Positions 1 through 9,201 of a stretch of DNA of 64,000 nt are shown here, piece by piece. Both the position numbers and the translations under genes were made by a program. Within the stretch, counting starts at the first letter, position 1; every line of letters starts with the position of its first letter. This DNA is from Parvibaculaceae bacterium (lineage in GTDB: Bacteria > Pseudomonadota > Alphaproteobacteria > Parvibaculales > Parvibaculaceae): positions 62,001 to 126,000 of the forward strand of contig JAPWJY010000009.1 of assembly GCA_028283765.1 (NCBI GenBank), in the 5' to 3' direction. The notes beneath the pieces are model-generated. The model made no database searches and had not been told where the DNA came from. It was given only the letters and a program-made list of their open reading frames with translations.

Positions 1-612
1 GAATTGCTGGGTCTCGATCTTCCCATCGAGGAATGGGCTGCCGAGGAAGGCATCGCCGACGAGGAAATCCGCGAGCGCCTGCGCGACCATGCCGACCGGG
101 CGATGGCGGCCAAGGCCGCCCAGATCGGGCCCGAGCTGATGCGCCAGATCGAAAAGGCCGTGCTGCTCCAGACCATCGACCAGCACTGGCGCGAACATCT
201 GATGATGCTCGATCATCTGCGTCAGGCGGTAGGCCTGCGCGGCTATGCCCAGCGCGATCCGCTGAACGAATACAAGTCGGAAGCCTTCGCGCTGTTCGAG
301 AGCCTGTTGCAGCGCCTGCGCGAGGATGTCACCCGCCAGATCATGAACATGCAGTTCATGGCCGAGCCGCCGGCCCTCGAAGAGCCGTCATTGCCGGAAA
401 TGCAGGCCCATCATGTGGATGCGACGACCGGCGAGGACGAGTTCACGGCCGTGTCGGACGCGCCCGCCACGGTTCTGCGCACCGTCCGCAATGACCCGGG
501 CGTCGCCTTCGATCCGCTGAGTCCGGCCACATGGGGCAAGATCAACCGCAACGCGCTCTGCCCTTGCGGTTCAGGCAAGAAGTTCAAGCATTGCCATGGC
601 GTTCTGGCGTAA
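1..612 (+). CDS. secA: SecA preprotein translocase ATPase, C-terminal part
   Basis: The window opens inside this gene; 203 codons remain. SecA is the ATPase motor that pushes unfolded preproteins through SecYEG at the inner membrane. The visible part starts in the helical wing/scaffold region (sequence around [19 protein letters not shown] and [20 protein letters not shown] is typical of SecA), passes through a variable acidic linker, and ends in the SEC-C zinc-binding tail [14 protein letters not shown], which binds SecB and phospholipids. A strong terminator follows within 35 bases. The frame is continuous with the first base of the window, so the true start lies upstream. Identification is firm. 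Confidence 0.97.
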   Translation, partial: ELLGLDLPIEEWAAEEGIADEEIRERLRDHADRAMAAKAAQIGPELMRQIEKAVLLQTIDQHWREHLMMLDHLRQAVGLRGYAQRDPLNEYKSEAFALFESLLQRLREDVTRQIMNMQFMAEPPALEEPSLPEMQAHHVDATTGEDEFTAVSDAPATVLRTVRNDPGVAFDPLSPATWGKINRNALCPCGSGKKFKHCHGVLA

Positions 613-642
613 AAGCCCGGCCGCCAGGTCATAATACGCAAT

Positions 643-679
643 AAAAAGCCCGATACGGATGATCCGTACCGGGCTTTTT
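643..679. terminator. Bidirectional Rho-independent terminator after secA
   Basis: AAAAAGCCCGATACGGAT (643-660) pairs with ATCCGTACCGGGCTTTTT (662-679) over 18 positions with one mismatch. The A-run on the left and T-run on the right let it work in both directions, closing secA (+) and the convergent MFS gene (-). The T-run is followed by CATGTC, a tail shared with four other terminators in the window. Confidence 0.9.
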
Positions 680-694
680 CATGTCGATGCGCCT

Positions 695-2011
695 TCAGAC
701 TTTCGACGGATGGTGCTCCGCCTCCATGCGCCGCACGTCCTCGGGATAGGTCTTGCCCGCCCAGTAATAATGAACCGCCGCCCACACCCCGATGAAGGAG
801 GTGAGGAACAGGGCATAGCGCAGGCTTTCCTCGCCATAGTGCGGATGCAGCAGATCGCTGATGATGCCGACCGCGAGCGGCCCGAAACCAAGGGCGATGA
901 AGTTGAGGATAAACAGCATGACCGCCGAAGTGAGCGAGCGCATATGCAGCGGCGTCATGCTCTGGATCATCGCGAACGACGGCCCGAGGTAGAAGGCGCC
1001 AAGCAGGGTGGAAACCACGTAAAGCGGCATCATGACGCTGAGGTTCGAGGACATGTAGAAGACGACGGTAAGCGGCATGCCTATCACCTTTGCGAGCGCA
1101 ATCATCCAGCTGTTCCAGCGCATGTCGCGTTTCGCCAGATAATCGGCGAGAAAGCCGCCGCTGATGGCGCCGATGCCACCCACAATACCTGCGACCGGGC
1201 CCAGCAGCAGACCGGCGGCCTGGGGCGAGAGACCGAGGCTCCGGGCGAAAAAGGACGGCCCGAAAGTGAGGCCGCCATAGCCCACGAAGGAAACGAGCGT
1301 GAGGCCGATGACGATGTGCCGGGCCGACTTCGTGTTCCACAGATGCCTGAACACATGCAGCACGTTCGCGCGCACCTGCGTGTCATGGACCATGCCATCG
1401 GCATGGCCGCGTACCGGTTCCTGAATGGTGAAGCGGACCAGCAACGCGATCAGCAGACCGGGAATGCCCATGACGAAGAACGTTTCCCGCCAGCCATAAT
1501 GGGTTGCGACATAGCCGCCGCCGACAAGACCGATCATGGCGCCGAGATAAACGCCCACGGAATAGAACGACATGGCGGTCGAGCGGTTTTCCTTGGGATA
1601 AATATCGGAAAGCATGGAATGCGACGGCGGGCTCGATCCGGCCTCGCCGATGCCGACGCCGATGCGGGCGGCCACCAATGCAGGGAAACTGCCCGCCAGA
1701 CCGCACAGGGCCGTCATGGCACTCCAGATCGTGACCGAAAGAGAGATGATGTTGCGCCGGTTGGAGCGGTCGGCCCACATGGCGACGGGAATGCCGAGCG
1801 TGGCGAACAACACCGCGAAGGCGAGACCGGAAAGCAGCCCCAGCGCCGTATCGCTGACATGGAACTCGTTCTTGATGGGCTGCATCACGATATTGATGAT
1901 GCCGCGGTCGATATGGCTCGATGTATAGGCGAGCGTCAGAATGATGAGCGCATAATGTCGTTTCAGGAAAGACACCTTGAGGGGTGCCTCTCCTGCGATT
2001 TCCCGGGCCAT
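695..2011 (-). CDS. Spinster-like MFS transporter
   Basis: A 438-aa inner-membrane permease with about 12 hydrophobic helices. The early DRGIINI segment after helix 1, and the loop WADRSNRRNIIS between helices 2 and 3, fit the major facilitator signature; IGVGIGEAGSSPPSHSMLSD is typical of spinster-like MFS proteins common in alphaproteobacteria. The start at 2011 is chosen because GAGGA stands six bases upstream of ATG; an in-frame start further upstream adds 44 residues that look non-coding. It is divergent from two epoxide hydrolase genes across 166 bases, so it may import or export their substrate, but the substrate is not evident from the sequence. Confidence 0.9.
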   Translation of the reverse strand: MAREIAGEAPLKVSFLKRHYALIILTLAYTSSHIDRGIINIVMQPIKNEFHVSDTALGLLSGLAFAVLFATLGIPVAMWADRSNRRNIISLSVTIWSAMTALCGLAGSFPALVAARIGVGIGEAGSSPPSHSMLSDIYPKENRSTAMSFYSVGVYLGAMIGLVGGGYVATHYGWRETFFVMGIPGLLIALLVRFTIQEPVRGHADGMVHDTQVRANVLHVFRHLWNTKSARHIVIGLTLVSFVGYGGLTFGPSFFARSLGLSPQAAGLLLGPVAGIVGGIGAISGGFLADYLAKRDMRWNSWMIALAKVIGMPLTVVFYMSSNLSVMMPLYVVSTLLGAFYLGPSFAMIQSMTPLHMRSLTSAVMLFILNFIALGFGPLAVGIISDLLHPHYGEESLRYALFLTSFIGVWAAVHYYWAGKTYPEDVRRMEAEHHPSKV

Positions 2012-2177
2012 ATTTTCCTCATAACCGAAGGTAATTCTTAATTTTAGGTAGCTTAGCGGCAGGCGGTGTGCACGGCAAACTTTCTTACGGTCCGACAGAA
2101 CAATCTGCATAACCCTTGCCGCGCTGCATGGAATCTCTACCATTCAGTTCAAGGAAAAACAGGCGGGGAAACGAACA

Positions 2178-3359
2178 ATGGCCGGAGCGACACCTTTCAA
2201 GATCGACATTCCGCAGCAGAAGCTGGACGAGATCCTCGCCCGGGTGCGCGGCTATACGTGGCATGAGATGCCGGACATCGCCGAGGGCGGCGACCGCTGG
2301 GCCTATGGCACGGACATGGCGTACCTCAAGGAGCTATGTGCCTACTGGACAGACGGCTATGACTGGCGCGCCCGCGAGAGGGAACTGAACCGCTACCCGC
2401 ATTTCAAGGCGAAGCTGGACGATCTGGATATCCACTTCATCCACGTGAAAGGATCGGGCGCCGCCCCCGCCACGCTGCTGCTGACCCACGGCTGGCCCGG
2501 CTCTTTTTTCGAGTTTTATGACGTCATCGACAGACTCGCTCACCCCGGGCAGTTCGGCGGCAACGCGGAAGACGGCGTCAATCTCGTCATTCCCTCGCTG
2601 CCCGGCTATGCCTTTTCCTCCAAACCCGGAAAGCCCATAGGGCCGCGCTATACCGCAACCCTGTGGGACCGGCTGATGCGCGACGTGCTCGGCTATGACA
2701 GCTACATCGCCCAGGGCGGCGACTGGGGTTCGCTGGTCACGGGCTGGCTTGGCTATAATCATTCGCCGGCCAAGGGCGGCGGCTGCGAGGCGATCCACCT
2801 CAACATGATGGGCCTGCGCCCGGCGGTTTTCCCCGAAACCGGCGAAGAGAAGAAATGGGCCGAAGAAAGCGCGCTGAACTTTGAGATGGAAGGCGCCTAT
2901 TTCCGCCTGCACGCCACCAAGCCGCAGACGCTCTCCTACGGGATGATGGACAGCCCCGTAGGCGCGGCCGGCTGGATCATCGAAAAATTCCACACATGGT
3001 CGGACAAGCGCGCACCGGGGAGACCTGACTCGATCGAGAACGCCTACAGCAAGGATCAGTTGCTCACCAACCTGATGCTCTATCTCGTCACCGGCAGCTT
3101 CAACACGGCCACCTGGTTCTATCGCGGCTTCATGGAGGAAGGCGGCGCGATGGCACCGGGCACCCGCGTTGAAGTGCCGACGGCCGTGGCCAATTTTCCC
3201 AAAGAATTCATATCATGGGCGCCGCGCTCAATGGTCGGGAAAGGCTACAACATCGTGCGCTGGACCGACTTCGAGCATGGCGGCCATTTCGCCGCGATGG
3301 AAACGAAAGCCACGTTCGCCGGGGATGTCGCCGCCTTCGTCAGGCAGATCCGGGGATAA
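2178..3359 (+). CDS. Epoxide hydrolase (EHN-type), first of a tandem pair
   Basis: A 393-aa alpha/beta hydrolase with the N-terminal epoxide hydrolase domain (roughly 1-110). The oxyanion-hole motif HGWP is at 104-107, the nucleophilic aspartate in GGDWG is D182, and the C-terminal histidine is H370 in EHGGHFAA. These are the three hallmark sites of microsomal/juvenile-hormone-type epoxide hydrolases, which open epoxides to trans-diols. No signal peptide is visible, so it is probably cytoplasmic. It sits two bases upstream of a second epoxide hydrolase and is clearly co-transcribed with it. The ribosome site is weak (GGGG about nine bases before ATG). Natural substrate unknown; terpene or aryl epoxides are possible. 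Confidence 0.92.
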   Translation: MAGATPFKIDIPQQKLDEILARVRGYTWHEMPDIAEGGDRWAYGTDMAYLKELCAYWTDGYDWRARERELNRYPHFKAKLDDLDIHFIHVKGSGAAPATLLLTHGWPGSFFEFYDVIDRLAHPGQFGGNAEDGVNLVIPSLPGYAFSSKPGKPIGPRYTATLWDRLMRDVLGYDSYIAQGGDWGSLVTGWLGYNHSPAKGGGCEAIHLNMMGLRPAVFPETGEEKKWAEESALNFEMEGAYFRLHATKPQTLSYGMMDSPVGAAGWIIEKFHTWSDKRAPGRPDSIENAYSKDQLLTNLMLYLVTGSFNTATWFYRGFMEEGGAMAPGTRVEVPTAVANFPKEFISWAPRSMVGKGYNIVRWTDFEHGGHFAAMETKATFAGDVAAFVRQIRG

Positions 3360-3361
3360 GC

Positions 3362-4561
3362 ATGCCCCATCCCGTCGTGCCCGCCGATCCGTTCACGCTC
3401 GCCATTTCCGATGCGGAAATCGCCGATCTGAAACATCGCCTCGCCAACACCCGTTTTCCCAACGAGCCCGAGGGGAACGATCACTGGGACTATGGCACCA
3501 GCCTCACCTACATGGAGCGGCTGGTGAGTCACTGGCGCGACAAATACGACTGGCGGCCGCAGGAAAAATGGCTCAACAGCTTCCCGCAATTCCGCGCCAC
3601 CCTCACCGGCGATGAGGGTGAAGACCACACCATCCATTTCGTGCATATGAAGGGGTCGGGCGGCGATGCCGTGCCGCTCATCCTGACCCATGGCTGGCCC
3701 TCCACGTTCCGGGAATTTCTCGATGTCGCGGACCGGCTCGCCCACCCGGAAAAATACGGGCACGGCGGCCCCTCGTTCGACGTGGTGATCCCCTCGCTCA
3801 TCGGCTACGGCTTCTCATCGAAGCCCCGCAAGCCCATCGGCCCGGCCGCCATCGCCGATCTGTGGCACCGGCTGATGACACAGGTGCTGGGCTACGACAC
3901 ATATGCGGCGCAGGCGGGCGACTGGGGCAGCTTCGTCACCTCGCGCCTCGCCCTCCAGTATCCGGACAGCCTGCTCGCCATTCACCTGACCATGCTGCCG
4001 CTCCGCCCCTTCCTCAAGCATGCCTCCCAGCCGCCCGTGAGCGAGGAGGAAAGCGCGTGGATCAGGCGGATGAACGCCTGGTGGCGGCAGGAAGAAGGCT
4101 ATCGCTCCATCCAGTCCACCAAGCCGATGGCGCTCGCCTTCGGGCTGATGGATTCGCCCGCGGGCCTCGCGGGCTGGCTTGCGGATAAATATTACCGCCT
4201 CGGCGACACCGACAAGTCACATACCCATGAAGGCATGGAGAAGCGCTTTGCGTTCGACACGATCCTGACCCAGTTTTCGATCTACTGGTTCTCGGGCACG
4301 ATCAATTCGGCCAATACCCTCTATAAGGCAGGTCCGGCGGAAGGTTCCGGCGCTCTCAAGCCCGGCGAGCGCGTGACCGTACCGACCGCCTACAGCGAAT
4401 ATCCGATGGATGAACTGCCCGACACGCCGCGCTCATGGGCGGAGCGGAGCTACAACATCGTGCGCTGGCGCAGGATGGACAAGGGCGGGCACTTCGCGGC
4501 GATGGAGGAGCCCGAGCTTTTCGCCGATGACGTGCGCGAAGCGTTCAGGCAGATGCTGTGA
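3362..4561 (+). CDS. Epoxide hydrolase (EHN-type), second of a tandem pair
   Basis: A 399-aa paralogue of the preceding protein, with HGWP at 110-113, nucleophile D187 in AGDWG and histidine H377 in KGGHFAAM. The start is taken at the ATG two bases after the upstream stop, which gives an N terminus matching the neighbour; a longer reading frame upstream is only the shadow of the first gene. Both proteins share blocks such as GFSSKPRKPIGP and the closing GHFAAME segment, so the pair probably arose by tandem duplication and then diverged in substrate range. Tail-to-tail with accA after 26 bases with no obvious terminator between. Confidence 0.92.
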   Translation: MPHPVVPADPFTLAISDAEIADLKHRLANTRFPNEPEGNDHWDYGTSLTYMERLVSHWRDKYDWRPQEKWLNSFPQFRATLTGDEGEDHTIHFVHMKGSGGDAVPLILTHGWPSTFREFLDVADRLAHPEKYGHGGPSFDVVIPSLIGYGFSSKPRKPIGPAAIADLWHRLMTQVLGYDTYAAQAGDWGSFVTSRLALQYPDSLLAIHLTMLPLRPFLKHASQPPVSEEESAWIRRMNAWWRQEEGYRSIQSTKPMALAFGLMDSPAGLAGWLADKYYRLGDTDKSHTHEGMEKRFAFDTILTQFSIYWFSGTINSANTLYKAGPAEGSGALKPGERVTVPTAYSEYPMDELPDTPRSWAERSYNIVRWRRMDKGGHFAAMEEPELFADDVREAFRQML

Positions 4562-4587
4562 GGATAAAGGCGGGTCCGGACTCGGAG

Positions 4588-5553
4588 CTAGCCTGAACGG
4601 CCTATCGCGAGGAACTTCTCCCGGCGCTGCTTGCGGATCGTGGCGGCGTCGAGCTTTTCAAGGTCACGCAACTCTTCGTCGATGGCGTCGCCGGTCACCC
4701 TGATGATGTTGTCGGGCTCGCGGTGCGCGCCCCCCACCGGCTCGGGAATGATCCGGTCGATCACGCCATATTCATAGAGGCTCTGGGCGGTGATCTTCAT
4801 CGCCGTCGCCGCGTCCTGCGACTTGGCTGAATCGCGCCACAGGATCGAGGCGGCCCCTTCCGGCGAGATGACGCTGTAGATCGAATGTTCGAGCATCAGT
4901 ACACGGCTGCCTGCGGCAAGGCCGACTGCGCCGCCCGATCCGCCCTCGCCGATGATGACGGCGATCAGGGGCACGCCGAGCGACAGGCACCGGTCCGTCG
5001 AGCGGGCAATGGCCTCCGCCTGCGCGCGCTCCTCGCCCTCGCGGCCCGGATAGGCCCCGGCGGTATCGACCAGCGTGATCACGGGAATGTTGAAGCGCTC
5101 CGCCAGCGACATCAGCCGCACGGCCTTGCGGTAGCCGTCGGGCTTGCCCAGGCCAAAATTATGAGCGATCCGGCTCTGGGTGTCCCAGCCCTTCTCATGG
5201 CCGATAACCATCACCGAACGGCCCCGGAAGCGGCCGAGGCCGCCCAGAATCGCCGGATCGTCCGCGAAAGCGCGGTCGCCCGCGAGCGGGGTGAAATCCT
5301 CGATCAGCTTGCCGACATAATTCACGAAATGGGGGCGGGCAGGGTGGCGCGCGACCTGAACCTTCTGCCAGGGCGTGAGCGCGGCATAGGTTTCCTTGAG
5401 CTGTTGGCCGACCTTCTGCTCAAGACGGCCAATCTCGTCCTGCATGTTGACGGAGGAACCCTGCTGGGCCCCCTGGGTCGCGAGCGCCTTGAGCTCCTGG
5501 ATCTTGCCTTCCAGCTCGGCGATCGATTTCTCGAAGTCGAGATAGGTGTGCAT
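4588..5553 (-). CDS. accA: Acetyl-CoA carboxylase carboxyltransferase subunit alpha
   Basis: A 321-aa protein of normal family length. With AccD it moves the carboxyl group from carboxybiotin on AccB to acetyl-CoA, the committed step of fatty acid synthesis. The N terminus opens with the family start YLDFEKSIAELEGKI, and the core carries GEGGSGGAVGLAAG and SIYSVISPEGAASILWRD, characteristic of the alpha subunit crotonase-like fold. The ATG has GGGAG five bases upstream. It lies downstream of xerD on the same strand, an arrangement common in alphaproteobacteria, but separated by 328 bases, so it probably has its own promoter. Confidence 0.97.
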   Translation of the reverse strand: MHTYLDFEKSIAELEGKIQELKALATQGAQQGSSVNMQDEIGRLEQKVGQQLKETYAALTPWQKVQVARHPARPHFVNYVGKLIEDFTPLAGDRAFADDPAILGGLGRFRGRSVMVIGHEKGWDTQSRIAHNFGLGKPDGYRKAVRLMSLAERFNIPVITLVDTAGAYPGREGEERAQAEAIARSTDRCLSLGVPLIAVIIGEGGSGGAVGLAAGSRVLMLEHSIYSVISPEGAASILWRDSAKSQDAATAMKITAQSLYEYGVIDRIIPEPVGGAHREPDNIIRVTGDAIDEELRDLEKLDAATIRKQRREKFLAIGRSG

Positions 5554-5881
5554 CGCGCTCCCGGCCGCGGGCCTGCAACTGCTGGCGCCGACAACAATAT
5601 TATGAAAACTTTAAGGCCATGCGATGGCCCGAAGAACCGCGGCACACTGGCTTGAGGAGGGGCCCTTGTCAACCACAAGCCCCCGGTTCCGCAGCCGCCT
5701 CCCGCAATCGGGAGGCAGAAATGCCCGCTGCGCCGTCTGAGCCTCCCAACAGGAAGAAACCGCCGGAAAAGCCCCCGGAAACCGGGCCGATCCGAAATCA
5801 GGCGCGGACGCAGGGTTTGCCTGCGCTCAACGAGCCCATGGCGTCGGAGCCGGACCTGACGCCATGGGCCGGAGTGAAACC
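5554..5881. other. Intergenic region between accA and xerD
   Basis: A 328-base stretch with no convincing gene. It must hold the accA promoter. The only structure I can define is a 12-bp perfect inverted repeat at 5834-5869 near the xerD stop. Open frames crossing it are proline/arginine-rich and run antisense into xerD, so I do not call them. Confidence 0.5.
5834..5869 (-). terminator. Hairpin downstream of xerD
   Basis: GCCCATGGCGTC (5834-5845) and GACGCCATGGGC (5858-5869) form a perfect 12-bp stem around a 12-base loop, 13 bases beyond the xerD stop. On the minus strand there is no T-run after it, so it is either a Rho-dependent end/RNA-stabilising hairpin or an operator-like site upstream of accA. 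Confidence 0.4.
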
Positions 5882-6835
5882 TCAGCTCTTCGAGGCGTCC
5901 GAGAGCGGATGGTGCGTCTGCACCAGCGCCTTCAGCTTGTCGTCCAGCACATGGGTGTAGATCTGGGTGGTCGAGATATCGGCATGTCCCAGCATCTGCT
6001 GTACCGCCCTCAGATCAGCCCCGTTGGCCAGAAGATGGCTGGCGAAGGCATGGCGGAGCGTATGTGGCGACACCCGGGCCGGGTCTATCCCCGCCACCAT
6101 CGACAGTTCCTTGAGAAGCTGGGCGAAACGGTGCCGGGTCAGGTGGCCCTGCTGGCCGCGCGAGGGAAACAGCCAGTCGGATGGCTGCCCATCCAGCCTG
6201 CGCTCCCGCAGGGGTAGATAGATGTCGATGGCGCGGCGTGCGGCGGGCGACAGCGGCACGAGACGCTGGCGTCCCCCCTTGCCGTCAACCGTCAGGTGCC
6301 GCTCATCGCCCTGCACCGAATGGATGGGAAGCCCGACCAGTTCCGAGACACGCAGGCCCGAGGCATAGAGGACTTCCATCAGGCAGACGATGCGCGCGCG
6401 CTTGTAGGCCCGCACGGCCTCCTCCTGCGCCCGCCCGTCCTCGATCTTGCGGGCGGCCTCCAGCAGGCCGTCCACCTCTTTCACCGACAAGGTCTTCGGC
6501 AAGGGCCGCACCCGGCGCGGGCCTTCGATCGATGAACAGGGATCGTCCGATCTCAACCCCTCGGCATAGAGGAAACCGTGGAACTGGCGGATCGCCGAGA
6601 GCCGCCGGGCCGCCGTCGAAGCGGAGAAGCCCTGCGCCTCGATTTCCTCCAGATAGTTCCGGATGCCGTCAGGGCCGGCCGCCGTCAACTCAACCTTGCC
6701 GGCTCCCAGGAACCGCGCAAAATCGCTCAGATCGCGCCCGTAGGCATCGAGGGTATTCTTTGCCGCGCCCCGTTCGGCGCTCAACATCTCAAGAAAAGCG
6801 TCAATGTGCTTCTCGCCTTCACCCGTGTGTCGCAT
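5882..6835 (-). CDS. xerD: Tyrosine recombinase XerD
   Basis: A 317-aa site-specific recombinase that, with XerC, resolves chromosome dimers at dif. It has an N-terminal SAM-like core-binding domain (AERGAAKNTLDAYGRDL) and a C-terminal catalytic domain with all expected residues: Arg in ASGLRVSEL, Lys in DGKGG, HTLR, the late His in LGHADIST, and Tyr in QIYTHV (R162, K186, H258, R261, H284, Y293 with this start). The ATG at 6835 lies four bases past the upstream gene's stop; a GTG at 6856 would add seven residues. The context beside accA and aroK is that of housekeeping XerD, not a phage integrase. Confidence 0.93.
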   Translation of the reverse strand: MRHTGEGEKHIDAFLEMLSAERGAAKNTLDAYGRDLSDFARFLGAGKVELTAAGPDGIRNYLEEIEAQGFSASTAARRLSAIRQFHGFLYAEGLRSDDPCSSIEGPRRVRPLPKTLSVKEVDGLLEAARKIEDGRAQEEAVRAYKRARIVCLMEVLYASGLRVSELVGLPIHSVQGDERHLTVDGKGGRQRLVPLSPAARRAIDIYLPLRERRLDGQPSDWLFPSRGQQGHLTRHRFAQLLKELSMVAGIDPARVSPHTLRHAFASHLLANGADLRAVQQMLGHADISTTQIYTHVLDDKLKALVQTHHPLSDASKS

Positions 6836-6839
6836 GGTA

Positions 6840-8786
6840 TCACCCGCGTCCAACACGACTCCGCGCCAGGAGTGCTTCTGCCGCTACACGGCGCGCGTCG
6901 TTTTCCAAACCAACTGCCTTCAGAACTGCAACTGCCTGGGAAACGACAGGAGGGGCCGCCGATGTAGGCCCTCCGCGGCCGAGCGCAATGAGGGATACGA
7001 GCACGGTTTCGCCAAGTGAGCCCGTGGGGCTCACCGAGGAAGGAAGCTGCGGCGCCGTCCGGTCCGGGGCCACGCCGTTGAGGGCGTCGCCGGGATTGAG
7101 CGAGGCGTTGGAAAGCGCCGGGATGCCCGACATGCCGAGCGCATTGAGCAGTTCCGCCTCAAGCACCGCAAACGCGACATTGTCGGGAATATCGGAATGG
7201 ACGTCAGCGCCGATGTCTGCGGATTCGATGCCCGCATCGAAGGGCTGCATGCTGGCGTCGGCGACATGGAGCAGCGCGCCCAGTTCGCGCAGATCGCGTC
7301 CCAGGCTCGGCCCGCCATTCTTCAGGACTCCATACCAGTTCTGCGCATCGGGCAAATCGCCCGCATAGAGAAAGGCGCGAGCCGCAACCGGTGCAAGCCT
7401 CGTGTAGGTGGATGAGGGCGCAAAGCCCTGCAAGACCGGCAGGACCGCCTGCACGAAAGGCTGATAGCCGCCCGCCTTGCCGGTGGCGATGAGCCCGCCC
7501 GCCAGCAGATCGGCCCGGGCCGCCAGATCCGTTTCATTGATGATCGACTGATAATAAAGCGCCCTCAGCAACCCGCCTGTCTGCGCAGGGTGGCCCTGTT
7601 TCAGTGCAGCGAAATCGGCAGCGCCGAGCGGAACGCTCTGGTAGAGCTGGGCCAGATCCGTCCCGGCCATGACGCCGTTGCTGACCGCGCGTTCGGCCGC
7701 GCCAATGCGCTGGTCGATCTTGAGATCGGTCCGGTTGGCAAGGGCGCCCATCAGCGACGGCGCTGCAATATCCACGATATTGACCGGCAGCGGGCCATTG
7801 GCGAGGCCGATCAGGGCATAATCTATTTCATCGACGCGCGACGGCGTACCGGGCTTGAGCGTGATGCCCGCCGCCGCCTTGCTGGCAAGAGCGAAGAAAA
7901 GCGGGTCATCCAGCCCTTCCTCGCGGGCCAGATCGAGCGAGAGGTTGGCCTGATCCTTCTGGCCCTTGACGATCTGGCAGAAGGTGGTGAGTTCAAGCCC
8001 GAAGGCCGCCGCCTGCGCCTGAGAAGGGTCATCGCCCACCGGCATCGCCGGAACCAGAGCGCAGGCCGCCTCATGGTCGCCACTGGCCAGCGCCGCCCGG
8101 GCGCGGGCAATAGCGATATGAGGATCATTGGCGGCGGATGAATCGGCCGACAGCGTCAGGACGGAAGCGACATCGCCCATCTCGACCAGCTTTTCCAGCC
8201 GGGCACCCTGAACGGAGACAGTGCCCGGAGACGCCTGCGCCGCCCCTTGCGGCGGCTGCGCGCCCGTCAGGAGCAGGCGGCGCGTCATGTCGGCCATGAC
8301 CGGCGAGCCGGTATCGACCGGAAGCTTCCCCAATTCCCCCGCAAGGGCGGCCGCATCCGATCCGCCCTGCCACATCTGGTCGCCGTAGCCGCCCTGGGCG
8401 TCGCTCAGCAGGCCCTGGGTGGTATCGCTGACGCTCCCCAGCGCGCCAACCTGGATACCGGCGTCCCCGGCCATGCCCGGCACGCCCGAGACGGTGCGGC
8501 CCTGCGCATCGCCGGCACCAGTGCTGCCAGTGCCGGCCTGGCCGGCCGGTACCGGGGACGACCCCGCCACCGCGCCACCGGCGGGAGAAGCCGGCAGTTG
8601 CCCGGCGAAACTCTTGTCCACCCCCTGGGGGACGATGCTGACCGGCGCCTCGGACGAATCACTGGCCGCCCCGGTTTCATCCGCGCGCGCCGGGTCCCCG
8701 GCCGCGAGCATCGCAATCAGGGCAAGCCATGCGAACGGCCTGCGCCTTCTGCGTCTGTACCGGCAATCAGTTGGGGAACTGGCCAT
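6840..8786 (-). CDS. Unknown exported protein, alanine/glycine-rich, upstream of xerD
   Basis: A 648-aa protein that I cannot assign to a function. The N terminus has an arginine-rich stretch (YRRRRRRPFAW), a hydrophobic segment LALIAMLAAG and an ARADE junction, reading as a Sec signal peptide with cleavage after about residue 35. It is followed by about 130 low-complexity residues rich in Ala, Gly, Ser and Pro, and then a mostly helical, Ala/Leu-rich region to the end, possibly repeat-like (TPR/solenoid-style), which I infer only from composition. Its start overlaps the small upstream gene by 20 bases and its stop is four bases from xerD, so the three are probably translationally coupled. 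Genes of this kind occur beside xerD in related bacteria, but I know of no role. Confidence 0.75.
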   Translation of the reverse strand: MASSPTDCRYRRRRRRPFAWLALIAMLAAGDPARADETGAASDSSEAPVSIVPQGVDKSFAGQLPASPAGGAVAGSSPVPAGQAGTGSTGAGDAQGRTVSGVPGMAGDAGIQVGALGSVSDTTQGLLSDAQGGYGDQMWQGGSDAAALAGELGKLPVDTGSPVMADMTRRLLLTGAQPPQGAAQASPGTVSVQGARLEKLVEMGDVASVLTLSADSSAANDPHIAIARARAALASGDHEAACALVPAMPVGDDPSQAQAAAFGLELTTFCQIVKGQKDQANLSLDLAREEGLDDPLFFALASKAAAGITLKPGTPSRVDEIDYALIGLANGPLPVNIVDIAAPSLMGALANRTDLKIDQRIGAAERAVSNGVMAGTDLAQLYQSVPLGAADFAALKQGHPAQTGGLLRALYYQSIINETDLAARADLLAGGLIATGKAGGYQPFVQAVLPVLQGFAPSSTYTRLAPVAARAFLYAGDLPDAQNWYGVLKNGGPSLGRDLRELGALLHVADASMQPFDAGIESADIGADVHSDIPDNVAFAVLEAELLNALGMSGIPALSNASLNPGDALNGVAPDRTAPQLPSSVSPTGSLGETVLVSLIALGRGGPTSAAPPVVSQAVAVLKAVGLENDARRVAAEALLARSRVGRG

Positions 8787-8910
8787 CGGGCAGAACTTTC
8801 TCCACATGCTGGACAGAGGGCTGGGCCACTCCGGCGAGATAGGTAAAGCCTCCGATGACAACAACGGCAAATACGGCCAAAACCGTCACAAGGCGGGATA
8901 GTTTCGTCAT
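8767..8910 (-). CDS. Small single-pass membrane protein
   Basis: A 47-aa protein: a short basic start (MTKLSR), one hydrophobic helix (LVTVLAVFAVVVIGGFTYLAG) and a periplasmic tail ending VEKVLPDGQFPN. The tail pattern VEKVLPDxxFP looks conserved among small alphaproteobacterial proteins, which argues that it is real despite its size. An alternative ATG at 8949, with GAGG eight bases upstream, would add 13 residues. It overlaps the start of the unknown exported protein and is divergent from aroK. Function unknown. Confidence 0.7.
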   Translation of the reverse strand: MTKLSRLVTVLAVFAVVVIGGFTYLAGVAQPSVQHVEKVLPDGQFPN

Positions 8911-9201
8911 GGGATGCACTCGCGGCTTGAGCCGCCCGGGGTCCAGCATACCGGAAGCCTCGGACGATTTCTGTTAAATTAAGGTCCGGATACGGCGAAA
9001 ATGGGGCTCAAAACATGAATTCCCGGCAATGAAATTGCCCGAAAAACAGCCAGACCGGCCCAAGTCTGTTGATTCGCAACGCACCATGGCCCAAGAGTTG
9101 CGCATATAGAAGGGGCGATGCAATCAGATAGAATGGGACAGATGCAGGACTGGCCCCTTTCCCGGCACGATCCGCCCGCGCGGAACCGAAAACAGGACGA
9201 A

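Noticed and set aside
5882-6835. Phage or island integrase
   Set aside because: The recombinase lies in a housekeeping context beside accA and aroK and matches XerD in length; no tRNA or att-like repeats are nearby.
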